Shown: positions 15,877 through 23,948 of the stretch, one piece after another
Position numbering within the stretch: position 1 is the first letter of the stretch
Layout of the letters: every line of letters starts with the position of its first letter
Source: Ilyomonas sp965214235
GTDB lineage: Bacteria > Bacteroidota > Bacteroidia > Chitinophagales > Chitinophagaceae
Direction of reading: 5' to 3'
Assembly (NCBI GenBank): GCA_965214235.1
Contig: CBDCBH010000003.1
Coordinates: forward strand, 1 to 64,000
Length of the DNA: 64,000 nt
The notes under the pieces: generated by a model
What the model was told of the DNA's origin: nothing
What the model saw: the letters and a program-made list of their open reading frames with translations, nothing else
Databases searched by the model: none
Program-made: the position numbers and the translations under genes

Positions 15877-16748
15877 TTTTTTAATTTAAAGGCGAATAAA
15901 ACAAAACTGATGGCAAATAAAGGAAGAACCATAATTCTTCTTGCATAACTAAACCTTGAATTTTTTGATGTGGTAAGCATAACTAATCTTCTTTTTATGG
16001 GTGAATAATGAAATGATTGAGCCGGTGAAAAGATGTTTTTTGAATATTGCGATTGTAAAATCATCAATGCAAACGATTCTGCGCTTTTGTTTTTAATCGC
16101 TTTTTCATCAGCGATAAATTCATGCAATAAAGCCAGTTCTTTTTGAATGAACCAATAAGCTGGATTGAACCAAAACAAAGCCGTGATGATGCGCATAAAC
16201 AGTTTGTCCCAGCTATGTTTTTGTTTGATGTGCGTGATCTCGTGCGTAAACATTTGTTTGCCCGAATCATCTGTAAAACTTACTGTGTTTTTCCAGAATA
16301 GATTATTGAGAAATGAAAACGGAGCTTGTTCCAAATCTGTATTAATGAAGTTGATGTTATCAATCTTTTCAACTTCATATTTCCGTTTATACCTGAATAT
16401 GGCAATAACGCTGAAAGCCAATGCCAGCAATAGACACAGCACAACAATACCATAAGCTATCATCAAAATTTCGGTTAGGCTAAACAAAGATGATTTTCCC
16501 TTGACTATAACTTCGTTTCCACCGGCTTGCGCTACATTCAGCAGTTGAATTACTTGTAAATTACCGCTTCGCCATTGCCACAATTCCATGTGTAAAAATG
16601 GAAGCAGCAAGCTTAGCGCTACCGACATCAGCAAATAAAAACGGTTATAATAATGAAAGCGTTTGTTGCGCAGTGCAAGGCAATAATAACCAAAGAATAT
16701 ACCTGAATAAGCGATTGTTTTTACCGCATAAATAAGTAGTGTTTGCAT
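15825..16748 (-). CDS. M56-family (BlaR1/MecR1-like) membrane metallopeptidase, N-terminal segment of a split sensor
   Basis: 307 residues in frame. Several transmembrane helices (about 5-25, 38-55, 90-115) lead to the zinc peptidase domain with HEITH at 169-173 and a downstream glutamate in ALLHEFIADEKAI; a last membrane helix (MVLPLFAISFVLFAF) lies near 275-290. The M56 peptidase cleaves the partner BlaI repressor upon signal. In this gene the frame ends 16 codons after a TTA AAA AAG run, whereas the next frame continues as an amidase and then a TonB_C domain. The gene lies ten bases after blaI on the same strand and is surely cotranscribed with it. If the frames are joined the product is 717 residues. 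Confidence 0.85.
   Translation of the reverse strand: MQTLLIYAVKTIAYSGIFFGYYCLALRNKRFHYYNRFYLLMSVALSLLLPFLHMELWQWRSGNLQVIQLLNVAQAGGNEVIVKGKSSLFSLTEILMIAYGIVVLCLLLALAFSVIAIFRYKRKYEVEKIDNINFINTDLEQAPFSFLNNLFWKNTVSFTDDSGKQMFTHEITHIKQKHSWDKLFMRIITALFWFNPAYWFIQKELALLHEFIADEKAIKNKSAESFALMILQSQYSKNIFSPAQSFHYSPIKRRLVMLTTSKNSRFSYARRIMVLPLFAISFVLFAFKLKKMNLAQQPSIQVHRLFW
15876..15882 (-). other. A AAA AAG slippery heptamer at the M56/amidase frame junction
   Basis: On the minus strand the zero-frame codons read TTA AAA AAG ATG. The heptamer A AAA AAG is the classic bacterial -1 frameshift signal (as in dnaX and many IS elements) and is in the right phase. A -1 slip gives GAT GAA TCT, the amidase frame. 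No strong downstream stem-loop or upstream SD-like stimulator is obvious, and a simple one-base deletion from A7 would look the same. Confidence 0.5.
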
Positions 16749-16758
16749 GGCAGGCTTT

Positions 16759-17115
16759 TTATTTTTTCTTCAATTGTTTTACTAATAATTCCAAATCGGC
16801 AAGGCTTAATTTTTTTTCATCTACCAAAAAAGAAACCGCCTGCGAAAACGAGCCATCAAAATATCCTTTTACCAATCCATTCATTGTATTTTTAAAATAA
16901 GCTTGCTTACTAATGATTGGTTTGTATTCATTCATTCGTCCATACAATTCCGTTGCTACAAATTCTTTTTCAATTAAAATTTTGAGCAAAGTAGCAACCG
17001 TGTTGGAATGCGGTTTGGGTTCCGGCATTGCATCAACAATATCTTTTAAAAACCCGTTTTCAAGTTTCCAAAGAACCTGCATAATGCTTTCCTCGGCCTT
17101 GGTTAAATTTTTCAT
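16759..17115 (-). CDS. BlaI/MecI/CopY-family repressor
   Basis: A 118-residue winged-helix repressor. The N-terminal LTKAEESIMQVLWKLENGFLKDIV and the recognition region PKPHSNTVATLLKILIEKEFV are characteristic, and residues about 75-118 form the dimerisation and cleavage-site helices. In the family the repressor binds palindromes with TACA/TGTA-type or ACTA/TAGT-type arms and is inactivated by proteolysis by the partner M56 sensor, which follows ten bases downstream. Four palindromes of the ACTA...TAGT kind lie directly upstream (17119-17218), so autoregulation is likely. Confidence 0.9.
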   Translation of the reverse strand: MKNLTKAEESIMQVLWKLENGFLKDIVDAMPEPKPHSNTVATLLKILIEKEFVATELYGRMNEYKPIISKQAYFKNTMNGLVKGYFDGSFSQAVSFLVDEKKLSLADLELLVKQLKKK

Positions 17116-17118
17116 ACA

Positions 17119-17218
17119 ACTAAAAGTTTAGTCGAAGATAAACTACTTTTTTAGTTAACCAACTACTTTTTTAGTTAAAAGAAAAATTCTTTTTACAATT
17201 TCCTGACTAAAAAATTAG
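17119..17218. promoter_or_regulatory. Array of BlaI-like operator palindromes
   Basis: Four palindromes lie between the divergent blaI and marR starts: ACTAAAAGTTTAGT (17119-17132), AACTACTTTTTTAGTT twice (17141-17156 and 17161-17176, an 18-bp direct repeat at 20-bp spacing), and CTAAAAAATTAG (17207-17218). All share CTA...TAG arms with an A/T core. The 20-bp phase of the two central copies places them on the same face of the helix. They probably bind the BlaI protein; the last copy lies just upstream of the marR -7 box and could tie the second operon to the same signal. Confidence 0.7.
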
Positions 17219-17229
17219 ATGTATGTACA

Positions 17230-17237
17230 TATATTTG
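17230..17237 (+). promoter_or_regulatory. -7 box of the marR-pirin operon
   Basis: TATATTTG matches TAnnTTTG and ends four bases before the GTG start at 17242, which implies a leaderless or nearly leaderless transcript. A BlaI-like palindrome ends 11 bases upstream. Confidence 0.6.
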
Positions 17238-17241
17238 CATT

Positions 17242-17700
17242 GTGAAATTGGAAGATGCTATACAAACCCACAACTTTAGCAGTGAAAAACAAAAGGCGGT
17301 TTTGAATTTAATGTACACAACTTATATTTTAAAAACCCGCATTGCCACTTTGTTGAAAGAGTTTGACCTGACAATGGAACAATACAATGTGCTGCGTATT
17401 TTAAAAGGCAAGCATCCGCAGTGCATGTGTGTAAAAGATATTGCAGGAAGAATGATTGAACGCAGCTCGAACGTGCCGCGCATTGCAGACAGGCTGGTGG
17501 CGAAAAAACTAATAAAGCGTTACCAATCGAAAGACGACAAACGGCATACCTCGTTACTGCTTACCGATAAAGCGTTGGATGTATTGCAAAAAAGTTCAGA
17601 TCAGTTAAATGAGCTTCATCATTTCAACATTAAAATTAGTGAACAGGAAGCGGCGCAACTGAATGAATTACTGGAAAAAATAAATTCTGTTTTAGAATGA
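17242..17700 (+). CDS. MarR-family transcriptional regulator
   Basis: A 152-residue regulator with a GTG start. The helix-turn-helix and wing are read in MEQYNVLRILKGKHPQCMCVKDIAG, RMIERSSNVPRIADRLVAK and RYQSKDDKRHTSLLLTDKA. Cysteines in QCMCVK (about residues 59-61) could serve as a redox sensor, although this is inference. The next ATG in frame is at residue 24, which would remove the first helix, so the GTG is preferred. The gene overlaps the pirin gene by four bases and heads an operon with YceI and FMN reductase genes, a combination expected for response to oxidants or quinones. Confidence 0.88.
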   Translation: MKLEDAIQTHNFSSEKQKAVLNLMYTTYILKTRIATLLKEFDLTMEQYNVLRILKGKHPQCMCVKDIAGRMIERSSNVPRIADRLVAKKLIKRYQSKDDKRHTSLLLTDKALDVLQKSSDQLNELHHFNIKISEQEAAQLNELLEKINSVLE

Positions 17701-18416
17701 AAACAATACTACAAAAGGCTGGCGAAAGAGGTCATGTGCAGCATGGCTGGCTCAATACATATCACTCCTTTTCGTTTGGCAATTATTACAATCCGCAAAA
17801 CATGAATTTTGGCGCACTGCGCGTACTGAACGATGATACGTTTGGCGCCGGCACGGGCTTTGGCAAGCACCCGCACCAAAACATGGAGATTGTAACCATA
17901 CCGCTTTCAGGCGATTTAAAACATAGCGATAGCACCGGCAGAAACGAAATTATAAGGCAGAACGATGTGCAGATAATGAGTGCAGGCAGCGGCATTGAAC
18001 ACAGCGAAGTAAATGCCAATAAAAACAAAGATGTAGAGCTGCTTCAAATTTGGGTGATGCCTAAAAAAAATAATGTCGCCCCGCGTTACGAACAGAAAAC
18101 ATTTCATCCTGACAGTCGTAATAACAAACTTCAAACTGTAGTTGCCCCTGATGATGCGGAAGCCGTTTTTATTAATCAGGATGCCTGGTTTGTATTAGGC
18201 AATCTGAGTAAGGAAAGTAAAGAAACGTATCAAATAAAAAAAGAAGGAAACGGCGCTTATTTATTTGTGATAAACGGCGAAGTTGAGGTGAATAAAAACA
18301 AACTATCGCCGCGTGATGCAATAGGAATCTGGGAAACAGAAACCATTACTATTGAAGCTTTAGAAAAGACGGAACTTTTAATTATAGACATCCCAATGAA
18401 TTTTAATAACAACTAA
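17697..18416 (+). CDS. Pirin family protein (bicupin, quercetinase-like)
   Basis: A 239-residue cytosolic bicupin. The N-terminal cupin carries the metal ligands in FGKHPHQNMEIVTIPLSG (two His and Glu) and AGSGIEHSEVN (His and Glu). The C-terminal half (NKDVELLQIWVMPKKN onwards) is the second, degenerate barrel. Members oxidise flavonols such as quercetin or act as iron-dependent redox sensors. The start overlaps the marR stop in an ATGA arrangement, so the two are translationally coupled. Confidence 0.9.
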   Translation: MKTILQKAGERGHVQHGWLNTYHSFSFGNYYNPQNMNFGALRVLNDDTFGAGTGFGKHPHQNMEIVTIPLSGDLKHSDSTGRNEIIRQNDVQIMSAGSGIEHSEVNANKNKDVELLQIWVMPKKNNVAPRYEQKTFHPDSRNNKLQTVVAPDDAEAVFINQDAWFVLGNLSKESKETYQIKKEGNGAYLFVINGEVEVNKNKLSPRDAIGIWETETITIEALEKTELLIIDIPMNFNNN

Positions 18417-18427
18417 AAACAAACAAC

Positions 18428-18955
18428 ATGGCAACTTACGTTATCGATCCGGCGCATTCAGAAATTACATTCAAGGTACGACACCTTATGATCTCCAATG
18501 TTACCGGACAGTTTACAAAATTTTCCGGCAAAATGGAAAGCAGCAGCGATGATTTTACGGATGCTGAAATTGATTTTGAAGTGGATATTGACAGTATTGA
18601 TACCAAAAACGAACAACGCGATGGTCATTTAAAAATGGTCGATTTTTTTGACGCCGCGCAATATCCCAAACTTACCTTTCAATCAACCTCTTTCGAAAAG
18701 CAAGGCGGCGATGCTTATAAATTAAATGGAAATCTTACCATTCATGGTGTAACCAAACCAATGAGTTTCGCAGCAGAATCAGGTGGTGCAGCAAAGGACA
18801 TGTACGGAAATTCTAGAATTGGCTTTGAAGTTAGTGGTAGCGTTCACCGCAAAGAGTTTGGCTTGGAATGGAATGCGCCATTAGAAACAGGAGGCGTAGT
18901 GTTGAGCGACGAAGTGAAGTTACTATTGAATATAGAGTTGATAAAACAGGCTTAA
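18428..18955 (+). CDS. YceI family lipocalin-like protein
   Basis: A 175-residue beta-barrel protein that binds amphiphilic or polyisoprenoid-like ligands in the family. Typical motifs are YVIDPAHSEITFKVRHLMISNV at the N terminus, NEQRDGHLKMVDFFDAAQYP in the middle and GNLTIHGVTKPM. It has no signal peptide, so it appears cytosolic, unlike E. coli YceI. It starts 11 bases after the pirin stop in the MarR operon. Confidence 0.92.
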   Translation: MATYVIDPAHSEITFKVRHLMISNVTGQFTKFSGKMESSSDDFTDAEIDFEVDIDSIDTKNEQRDGHLKMVDFFDAAQYPKLTFQSTSFEKQGGDAYKLNGNLTIHGVTKPMSFAAESGGAAKDMYGNSRIGFEVSGSVHRKEFGLEWNAPLETGGVVLSDEVKLLLNIELIKQA

Positions 18956-18986
18956 AAATTGAAGCCTGAAACAGAGTTGAAAAATT

Positions 18987-19556
18987 ATGAATATAGAAAT
19001 TATATCAGGCAGTCCAAGAAAAGACAGTGTTACGTTTCGGGTAGCTTTGTTTTTGCAAAAGTATTTTCAGCAAAACACACACCATAGCGTAGGCATTATT
19101 GATGTACGCGATTGGGATGTGCCTACATTTTTACAAACAGTTTGGACATCGGCCGACAAAGCGCCCGAAGTTTTACAACCATTAGCCGGGCGCATGTTTG
19201 CGGCCGAAGCTTTTATTTTGGTAAGTCCTGAATACAATGGCAGTTATGCGGCGGCAATGAAGAATTTATTAGACCATTTTCCAAAGCAAACACGCAAGCC
19301 CTTTGGTATTGTTACTGCATCGCCAGGTGCTATGGGCGGCATACGCGCCAGTCAGCAAATGCAGTTGTTGATTAACGCTTTGTTTGGCATTGCATCACCG
19401 TATATGCTCATTGTTCCAACAGTACAAAATAAATTTGATGTAGAAGGTAATTTAACGGATGAACAATTCATAAGCTCAATTAACTTGTTTACAAAGGAAT
19501 TTTTGTGGCTGGCTGAAAGTATCAATCCGGTGTTAGAACCGGCAGAAATAGAATAG
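18987..19556 (+). CDS. NADPH-dependent FMN reductase
   Basis: A 189-residue flavodoxin-fold oxidoreductase. The FMN phosphate loop is SGSPRKDSVTFRVA at 7-20 and the isoalloxazine-binding segment is SPEYNGSYAAAMKNLLDHF near 82-100; GIVTASPGAMGG follows. The family reduces FMN, quinones or azo compounds with NADPH. It ends the MarR-pirin-YceI operon, 31 bases after yceI, and is followed by a clear terminator, fitting a role in detoxifying quinones or electrophiles. Confidence 0.9.
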   Translation: MNIEIISGSPRKDSVTFRVALFLQKYFQQNTHHSVGIIDVRDWDVPTFLQTVWTSADKAPEVLQPLAGRMFAAEAFILVSPEYNGSYAAAMKNLLDHFPKQTRKPFGIVTASPGAMGGIRASQQMQLLINALFGIASPYMLIVPTVQNKFDVEGNLTDEQFISSINLFTKEFLWLAESINPVLEPAEIE

Positions 19557-20034
19557 CCATAAATCGGATTTGTGATACTGGATTTGTGAACGCTGATAAC
19601 CTCACCAACAAAGGCTTTCAGCAAAAACAAATGGTTTTCTTTCAAACCTTTGTTGGTACAAAATATCGGCAAAACAAAACCCTCGCTATAACGAGGGTTT
19701 TGTAATGTCATTAATGCCTGTTAGTAAGAAAATTTTAGAAGGAGGTCCTCGTGTTATTCCGTCGAGCCTGTGAATAACACGCGCAGTAATGTCGCCGCTG
19801 ATATCACGATGTTTATTTTGTTGTTAAATAATTCACTCGATTCAGCGGCATCTGTAATACTGTTACCCAAAAATAATATCGTCTTTCGACTGAGGTAATG
19901 TGTTGAAACGTATTACACGTTGCCAGTAATAGGTTGGGAATAGCGAATGAGAAAAAGATGGCAATTGTGTATTTGGGTGAATACAAAATGGTGCAAAAAC
20001 AAAAGTGCTGTTGCGCACACGATTTTTTCATTGA
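19557..20034. other. Gene-free region rich in hairpins between the FMN reductase and epimerase genes
   Basis: It contains a repeated GGATTTGTGA (19567-19590), an 11-bp inverted repeat ACCAACAAAGG/CCTTTGTTGGT (19604-19614 and 19647-19657), a terminator (19674-19703), a hairpin CGTGTTATTC/GAATAACACG (19750-19781) and a longer-range pair GCCGCTGA/TCAGCGGC (19794-19801 and 19842-19849). No plausible protein is encoded. The second half may be a structured RNA or an eroded repeat. Confidence 0.5.
19674..19703. terminator. Intrinsic terminator of the MarR-pirin operon
   Basis: ACAAAACCCTCG (19674-19685) pairs perfectly with CGAGGGTTTTGT (19692-19703) around a six-base loop. A/T tracts on both sides allow it to serve both the MarR operon and the convergent sialic-acid operon. 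Confidence 0.8.
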
Positions 20035-21231
20035 CTATGCACTTTTGTTTTTGGCAATAAAAGCATTGAGTATTTGCATACAATACCATTCCTGCCTTGG
20101 CAAATGAAATGGTCCTTTAAACAAATTGCCTTTCGCGGTTTGTGCAATGGTACCATCGCGGTGCAAATAACCAAACCATTCACCCCATTGCTTATCATGA
20201 AAATGCTGATAAGAATAGCTATGCACCTGCTTATGCCAGTCAGCGTATTTTTCGTTTCCTGTAATTAAATAAGCAAGCAAGGTTGCGATAATGGTTTCGT
20301 TATGCGGCCACCAAAATTTCATATCCTGCCAATATTCCTGCACGGGCTTGTTATATACATCGCGGAAGTACAGGATGCCACCGTATTCTTCATCCCATCC
20401 CCGCTCCCACATGTAATCAAGCATTTTGCAACCGAGTTCAATTAAATGTTTGTCGTTGTTTCTATGCACTGCTTCCTGCAGAATAAACCACGCACCTTCA
20501 ATCGCATGACCCGGATTTAGCGTTCGCCCGTCAGTATGATTGATGATGCTTCCATCCGGCGCTACCTGTTCCATCACACATTTTATATCATGCTTTACAA
20601 AAAACGTTTCTATTTCTGCAATCCATTTTTCAATCCATTCATCACACCGTTCATCACCAATGGTATCTCTCAGTTGTTGCGCCGTATTCATCATAATCAT
20701 CGGCACACCAATTCCTTTGCTGGCGCGGGTTTCGGTGAACTTCGGTTGTAATTTTTTTTCTCCTGTGGCATACTGAATGCAATCACCAAACACTTTTCTT
20801 GCCCTGTTTGCTGCTTCTTTATCGCCGCTTGCTTTTGCATAAGCCGCAGCCGCAATCACATAAAATGTTTCGGAAAAAAAATATCTTCTTTTTCGTATTG
20901 GTTTGCCTTCTCTGGTTACATGAAAAAACATTTGTCCATCGGTATCAAAACAATGTTCATTTAAAAAATTGTAACCCAGCTTCGCACCTTCCAACCACTC
21001 TTCTTTTTCCTCAACTGTATTGTATAAAGTTGACAGCAACCAGGTAGCACGGCCTTGTATCCAAACTGCTTTGTCATCATCAAGTAAAGAACCATCACGG
21101 TTGCGCATCAATAAAAAACCGCCGCATTCTTTATCAAAAGAACGCGGAAACCAAAAGGGAATGGTATCGTTCAACAATTGGTTTTGATAAAAATTTTTTA
21201 GTTCGATGAGTTCTTGTTGCGAATACTTCAT
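20035..21231 (-). CDS. N-acylglucosamine 2-epimerase (AGE family)
   Basis: A 398-residue (alpha/alpha)6-barrel epimerase that interconverts N-acetylmannosamine and N-acetylglucosamine. Conserved active-site residues are visible: R61 (QGRATW), H242/E245 (NPGHAIEGAW), H310/E312 (WWPHNETI) and H357 (GYLHRDG). It is the animal renin-binding-protein type used as NanE in Bacteroides, not the small bacterial TIM-barrel NanE. It is the last gene of the sialic-acid operon and receives ManNAc from the lyase. Confidence 0.9.
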   Translation of the reverse strand: MKYSQQELIELKNFYQNQLLNDTIPFWFPRSFDKECGGFLLMRNRDGSLLDDDKAVWIQGRATWLLSTLYNTVEEKEEWLEGAKLGYNFLNEHCFDTDGQMFFHVTREGKPIRKRRYFFSETFYVIAAAAYAKASGDKEAANRARKVFGDCIQYATGEKKLQPKFTETRASKGIGVPMIMMNTAQQLRDTIGDERCDEWIEKWIAEIETFFVKHDIKCVMEQVAPDGSIINHTDGRTLNPGHAIEGAWFILQEAVHRNNDKHLIELGCKMLDYMWERGWDEEYGGILYFRDVYNKPVQEYWQDMKFWWPHNETIIATLLAYLITGNEKYADWHKQVHSYSYQHFHDKQWGEWFGYLHRDGTIAQTAKGNLFKGPFHLPRQEWYCMQILNAFIAKNKSA

Positions 21232-21348
21232 GTTTGTAAATGCTATTGTTTACTTGTAGATGATTGAGCGTGTAGTGTAAAGTTTGTTGCCCCGTTTGAA
21301 GATGACGGTTGACGCCCTCATTTATATAATTTGTTGCGGTAAAAACAT

Positions 21349-22509
21349 TTATTTCCAGTTGATGGCGGTAAAAACAATTTCTCTGTAATTATCTTTTTCG
21401 TAGAGAACTCCGATTTGGTTTTGCCCTAATTTCACAATGTCGGAATAAGCCGAATTGTCGGCTTTGTTATCACTGCTTTTATCAATTACAAATTGTTTCT
21501 TCCAAGTTTTACCATCATCTTCACTAAGGCGAAGGGTGAGGTTGTCTCTACGCGCTGTATCGGCAGCATTACAAAAAGCAAGGATGCTTTTCTTTCCGCT
21601 TCTGCCAATGGTTAAAAGGCTTCCTTCGTTTACAGGATCGGGCAATTTGGTATCAAAGTAAGAAGTATCCCATGTGGCGCCGCCATCCTTGCTGATGGAA
21701 ACAATGCGTGCCCTAACATCGCCGCGTTGGTTGCGACTGTTCATCATTAATTGATTACCACTCAATTCAGCCGCCGTAGATTCGTTGGTGCCAGCTATGG
21801 AAACGGTGGTTGACAAATGAAATGATTTGCCATGATCATCAGTAAAAAAACCATGAGCCGCATAATCGGTAAAATTCTTTTGCGGATTGCCGCTGGAATG
21901 ATTGGCAGCCACAAATATTCTTCCTTTGTACCTGCCCCATTCAAACTGCATTGCATGGCCGGGCGTATTGGCATTGCTGCGCCAGTCTTCACTAAAATGA
22001 TAAGTTGGATTCACTTCAGATTGATTGGGGCGATGCACCTGTGTTGTAATGTTTACCGGCTTGCTCCACGTAGCACCATTATCGGTTGATGTTTTGTACC
22101 ACACTTCGCGCAAACCCTTTCCTTTACGAACTTCGCCTTCATTGTTGTTGCCGGTGTTATAAAATAAAAAAACCCTTCCTTTTGGATAAGCCGGATCGGT
22201 AAGGTCAACTACGGGTGCTGCGTTGCCAGCCTGCAACGAATCGGCATCCACAATAACCTGCAGCTTACTCCAGGTTTCGCCTTTGCTTTTGCTCTTTTTC
22301 ATAACAATATCAATGTTTCCAAAATCACTCGAACCATTCAATCTGCCTTCGCAAAACGCAAGCAAATCGCCATTCGGCAAAGCAACAATGGCAGGTATGC
22401 GATAGCTTTTATAACCATCGGTTGCCGATACAAACACCGGAATTTTTTGTTGTGAAAAAACACTGCAAAAGCAAATCAGAAATAATAAAACGACGGATAT
22501 GTGTTTCAT
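21349..22509 (-). CDS. Secreted sialidase (neuraminidase, GH33)
   Basis: A 386-residue exo-sialidase that releases terminal sialic acids. A signal peptide (MKHISVVLLFLICFCSVFSQ) is followed by the YRIP motif with the arginine-triad member R37, and by Asp-box repeats S-x-D-x-G-x-T-W: TSTDNGATW, SISKDGGATW and LSEDDGKTW, with a degenerate first copy KSKSKGETW. A catalytic Glu is expected in the NESTAAELSG region and the Tyr near the C terminus (VLYEKDN). The ATG at 22509 is chosen over a longer frame because the signal peptide starts there. It lies between the transporter and epimerase genes. Confidence 0.92.
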   Translation of the reverse strand: MKHISVVLLFLICFCSVFSQQKIPVFVSATDGYKSYRIPAIVALPNGDLLAFCEGRLNGSSDFGNIDIVMKKSKSKGETWSKLQVIVDADSLQAGNAAPVVDLTDPAYPKGRVFLFYNTGNNNEGEVRKGKGLREVWYKTSTDNGATWSKPVNITTQVHRPNQSEVNPTYHFSEDWRSNANTPGHAMQFEWGRYKGRIFVAANHSSGNPQKNFTDYAAHGFFTDDHGKSFHLSTTVSIAGTNESTAAELSGNQLMMNSRNQRGDVRARIVSISKDGGATWDTSYFDTKLPDPVNEGSLLTIGRSGKKSILAFCNAADTARRDNLTLRLSEDDGKTWKKQFVIDKSSDNKADNSAYSDIVKLGQNQIGVLYEKDNYREIVFTAINWK

Positions 22510-22601
22510 TGCAAATCGGTTACATTTTATAAAAATTGTTTTCAAGCTTCTTACTTTTTTGTTTTCTATTTTCATTAATCATTATAAAAAAAAATGAAAA
22601 T

Positions 22602-23855
22602 TTATACGGCATCATCATTTGCTTTTGGCTTTAAAAAAGAAAGCTGAACCAGCAATGCTACCAACGCGATAGCCGCCAGCACCGCAAAGCTTTTACCGAG
22701 GTTGCCCCTATCGGTTGATTTGCCTAAAATATCTGTGATGATTGCGCCCGCAAATACGCCCGTCATGTTCATCAAACCATAAGCAGTAGCGCGGTATTTG
22801 GCGGATACAAACTGGCAAAGAATGGGCATGTTGTTAGCGTCGAACATGCCGTACCCAAAGCCAAAGCAAATGGCTGAACCAACAACAGTTTCTAACGAAC
22901 GACCGAAGCCGATGAAGAGCAGGGAAGGAATGGTAAATGCAAGGCCGATGGCGCCGGTATAAATTCTGCCACGAATGTTTTTTTGCACCCATTTATCAGA
23001 TAAGATACCGCCGAAAATTACTCCGATAAAAGAAGAAGCTGCAATGGCAATGGTAGATAAAGGCCCCGCTTTATCCATGCTGATGTTTAGATTTTGGGCA
23101 AATAAAGTTGGCAGCCAGTTTTTTGTTGCCCATCCCGGCAGGCTTGGTATAGCAAAGTAAAACAGGATAATCCAGAAAGAAAGATTTGTGAATAGAATAC
23201 TTAGGGCTTTAAAAACCGAAGGTTTGTTTTTACGTGAAATATTGGTGCCTGAAACCGGATCAGTTTCGCTTTTCATTTCATGCAAAAACAAAATGAGAAT
23301 GAATGAGTACGCAATGCCGGTTAACCCAAACGTACGAAAAGTAATGTGCCAGGAATACAAAGCTGCTATGGTCGCTCCAAAGCCACCCAGCGCTTGCCCA
23401 ACATAAAGCCCGGTCATGTGAATGCCGATGGCAAGAGAACGCGTTTTGTCGGGATGATAATCGGCAATTAATGACAATGCCGCCGGAATGTACAAAGCCT
23501 CACTGATGCCCATGATTGCCCGTAGCCAATATAATTGATGAAACGTTGTAGCATAGCCCATTGCAAAGGTTACGCCCGACCAAACAAAGAGGCTGAATAC
23601 AATGAGCCATTTGCGGTTGAACCTGTCGGCGATGATACCGGATATTGGACTCATTATGCCATAAATCCAAAGGAAGATGCCCATCAGGTAACCAAAGTTA
23701 GTGGCCGATTGCAACTCCGAAATGTCGGCCTGCATCGAAGGCCGCATCGTGGCAAGCATTTGCCGATCCATATAGTTGAGCAAAGCTACTACCCACAACA
23801 AGGCTACCACTATCCACGGATATACTTTTTTATATGTTGATTGCGGTGATGTCAT
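22602..23855 (-). CDS. MFS transporter, probable sialic acid permease (NanT-like)
   Basis: A 417-residue major facilitator with about twelve hydrophobic helices. The first helix carries LLNYMDRQMLATMRP and the loop after helix two has GIIADRFNRKWLIV, the MFS signature (GxxxDRxxRK). The protein belongs to the anion:cation symporter-like group that includes hexuronate and sialate carriers. Assignment to N-acetylneuraminate rests on its place between the mutarotase and sialidase genes. A strong hairpin lies between it and the upstream gene. Confidence 0.85.
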   Translation of the reverse strand: MTSPQSTYKKVYPWIVVALLWVVALLNYMDRQMLATMRPSMQADISELQSATNFGYLMGIFLWIYGIMSPISGIIADRFNRKWLIVFSLFVWSGVTFAMGYATTFHQLYWLRAIMGISEALYIPAALSLIADYHPDKTRSLAIGIHMTGLYVGQALGGFGATIAALYSWHITFRTFGLTGIAYSFILILFLHEMKSETDPVSGTNISRKNKPSVFKALSILFTNLSFWIILFYFAIPSLPGWATKNWLPTLFAQNLNISMDKAGPLSTIAIAASSFIGVIFGGILSDKWVQKNIRGRIYTGAIGLAFTIPSLLFIGFGRSLETVVGSAICFGFGYGMFDANNMPILCQFVSAKYRATAYGLMNMTGVFAGAIITDILGKSTDRGNLGKSFAVLAAIALVALLVQLSFLKPKANDDAV

Positions 23856-23890
23856 GTTTGTTTTTGCCCAAATTTTTTAAACGCTATGAT

Positions 23891-23923
23891 AACGCTGACA
23901 GGGTTTAGAACCCTCTCAGCGTT
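23891..23923 (-). promoter_or_regulatory. Intercistronic hairpin between the mutarotase and transporter genes
   Basis: Arms AACGCTGA-C-AGGGTT (23891-23905) and AACCCT-C-TCAGCGTT (23909-23923) form 14 base pairs with a single C:C mismatch and a TAG loop. It lies inside the sialic-acid operon, 26 bases after the mutarotase stop and 36 bases before the transporter start, so it may act in partial termination or mRNA processing. Confidence 0.7.
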
Positions 23924-23948
23924 TGAGACCTTGAAGCATTTTATATGA

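Noticed and set aside
19813..20031. A 72-codon minus-strand frame upstream of the terminator of the MarR operon
   Set aside because: It overlaps the hairpin cluster, and its translation is rich in Cys, Phe and Thr without any domain pattern.
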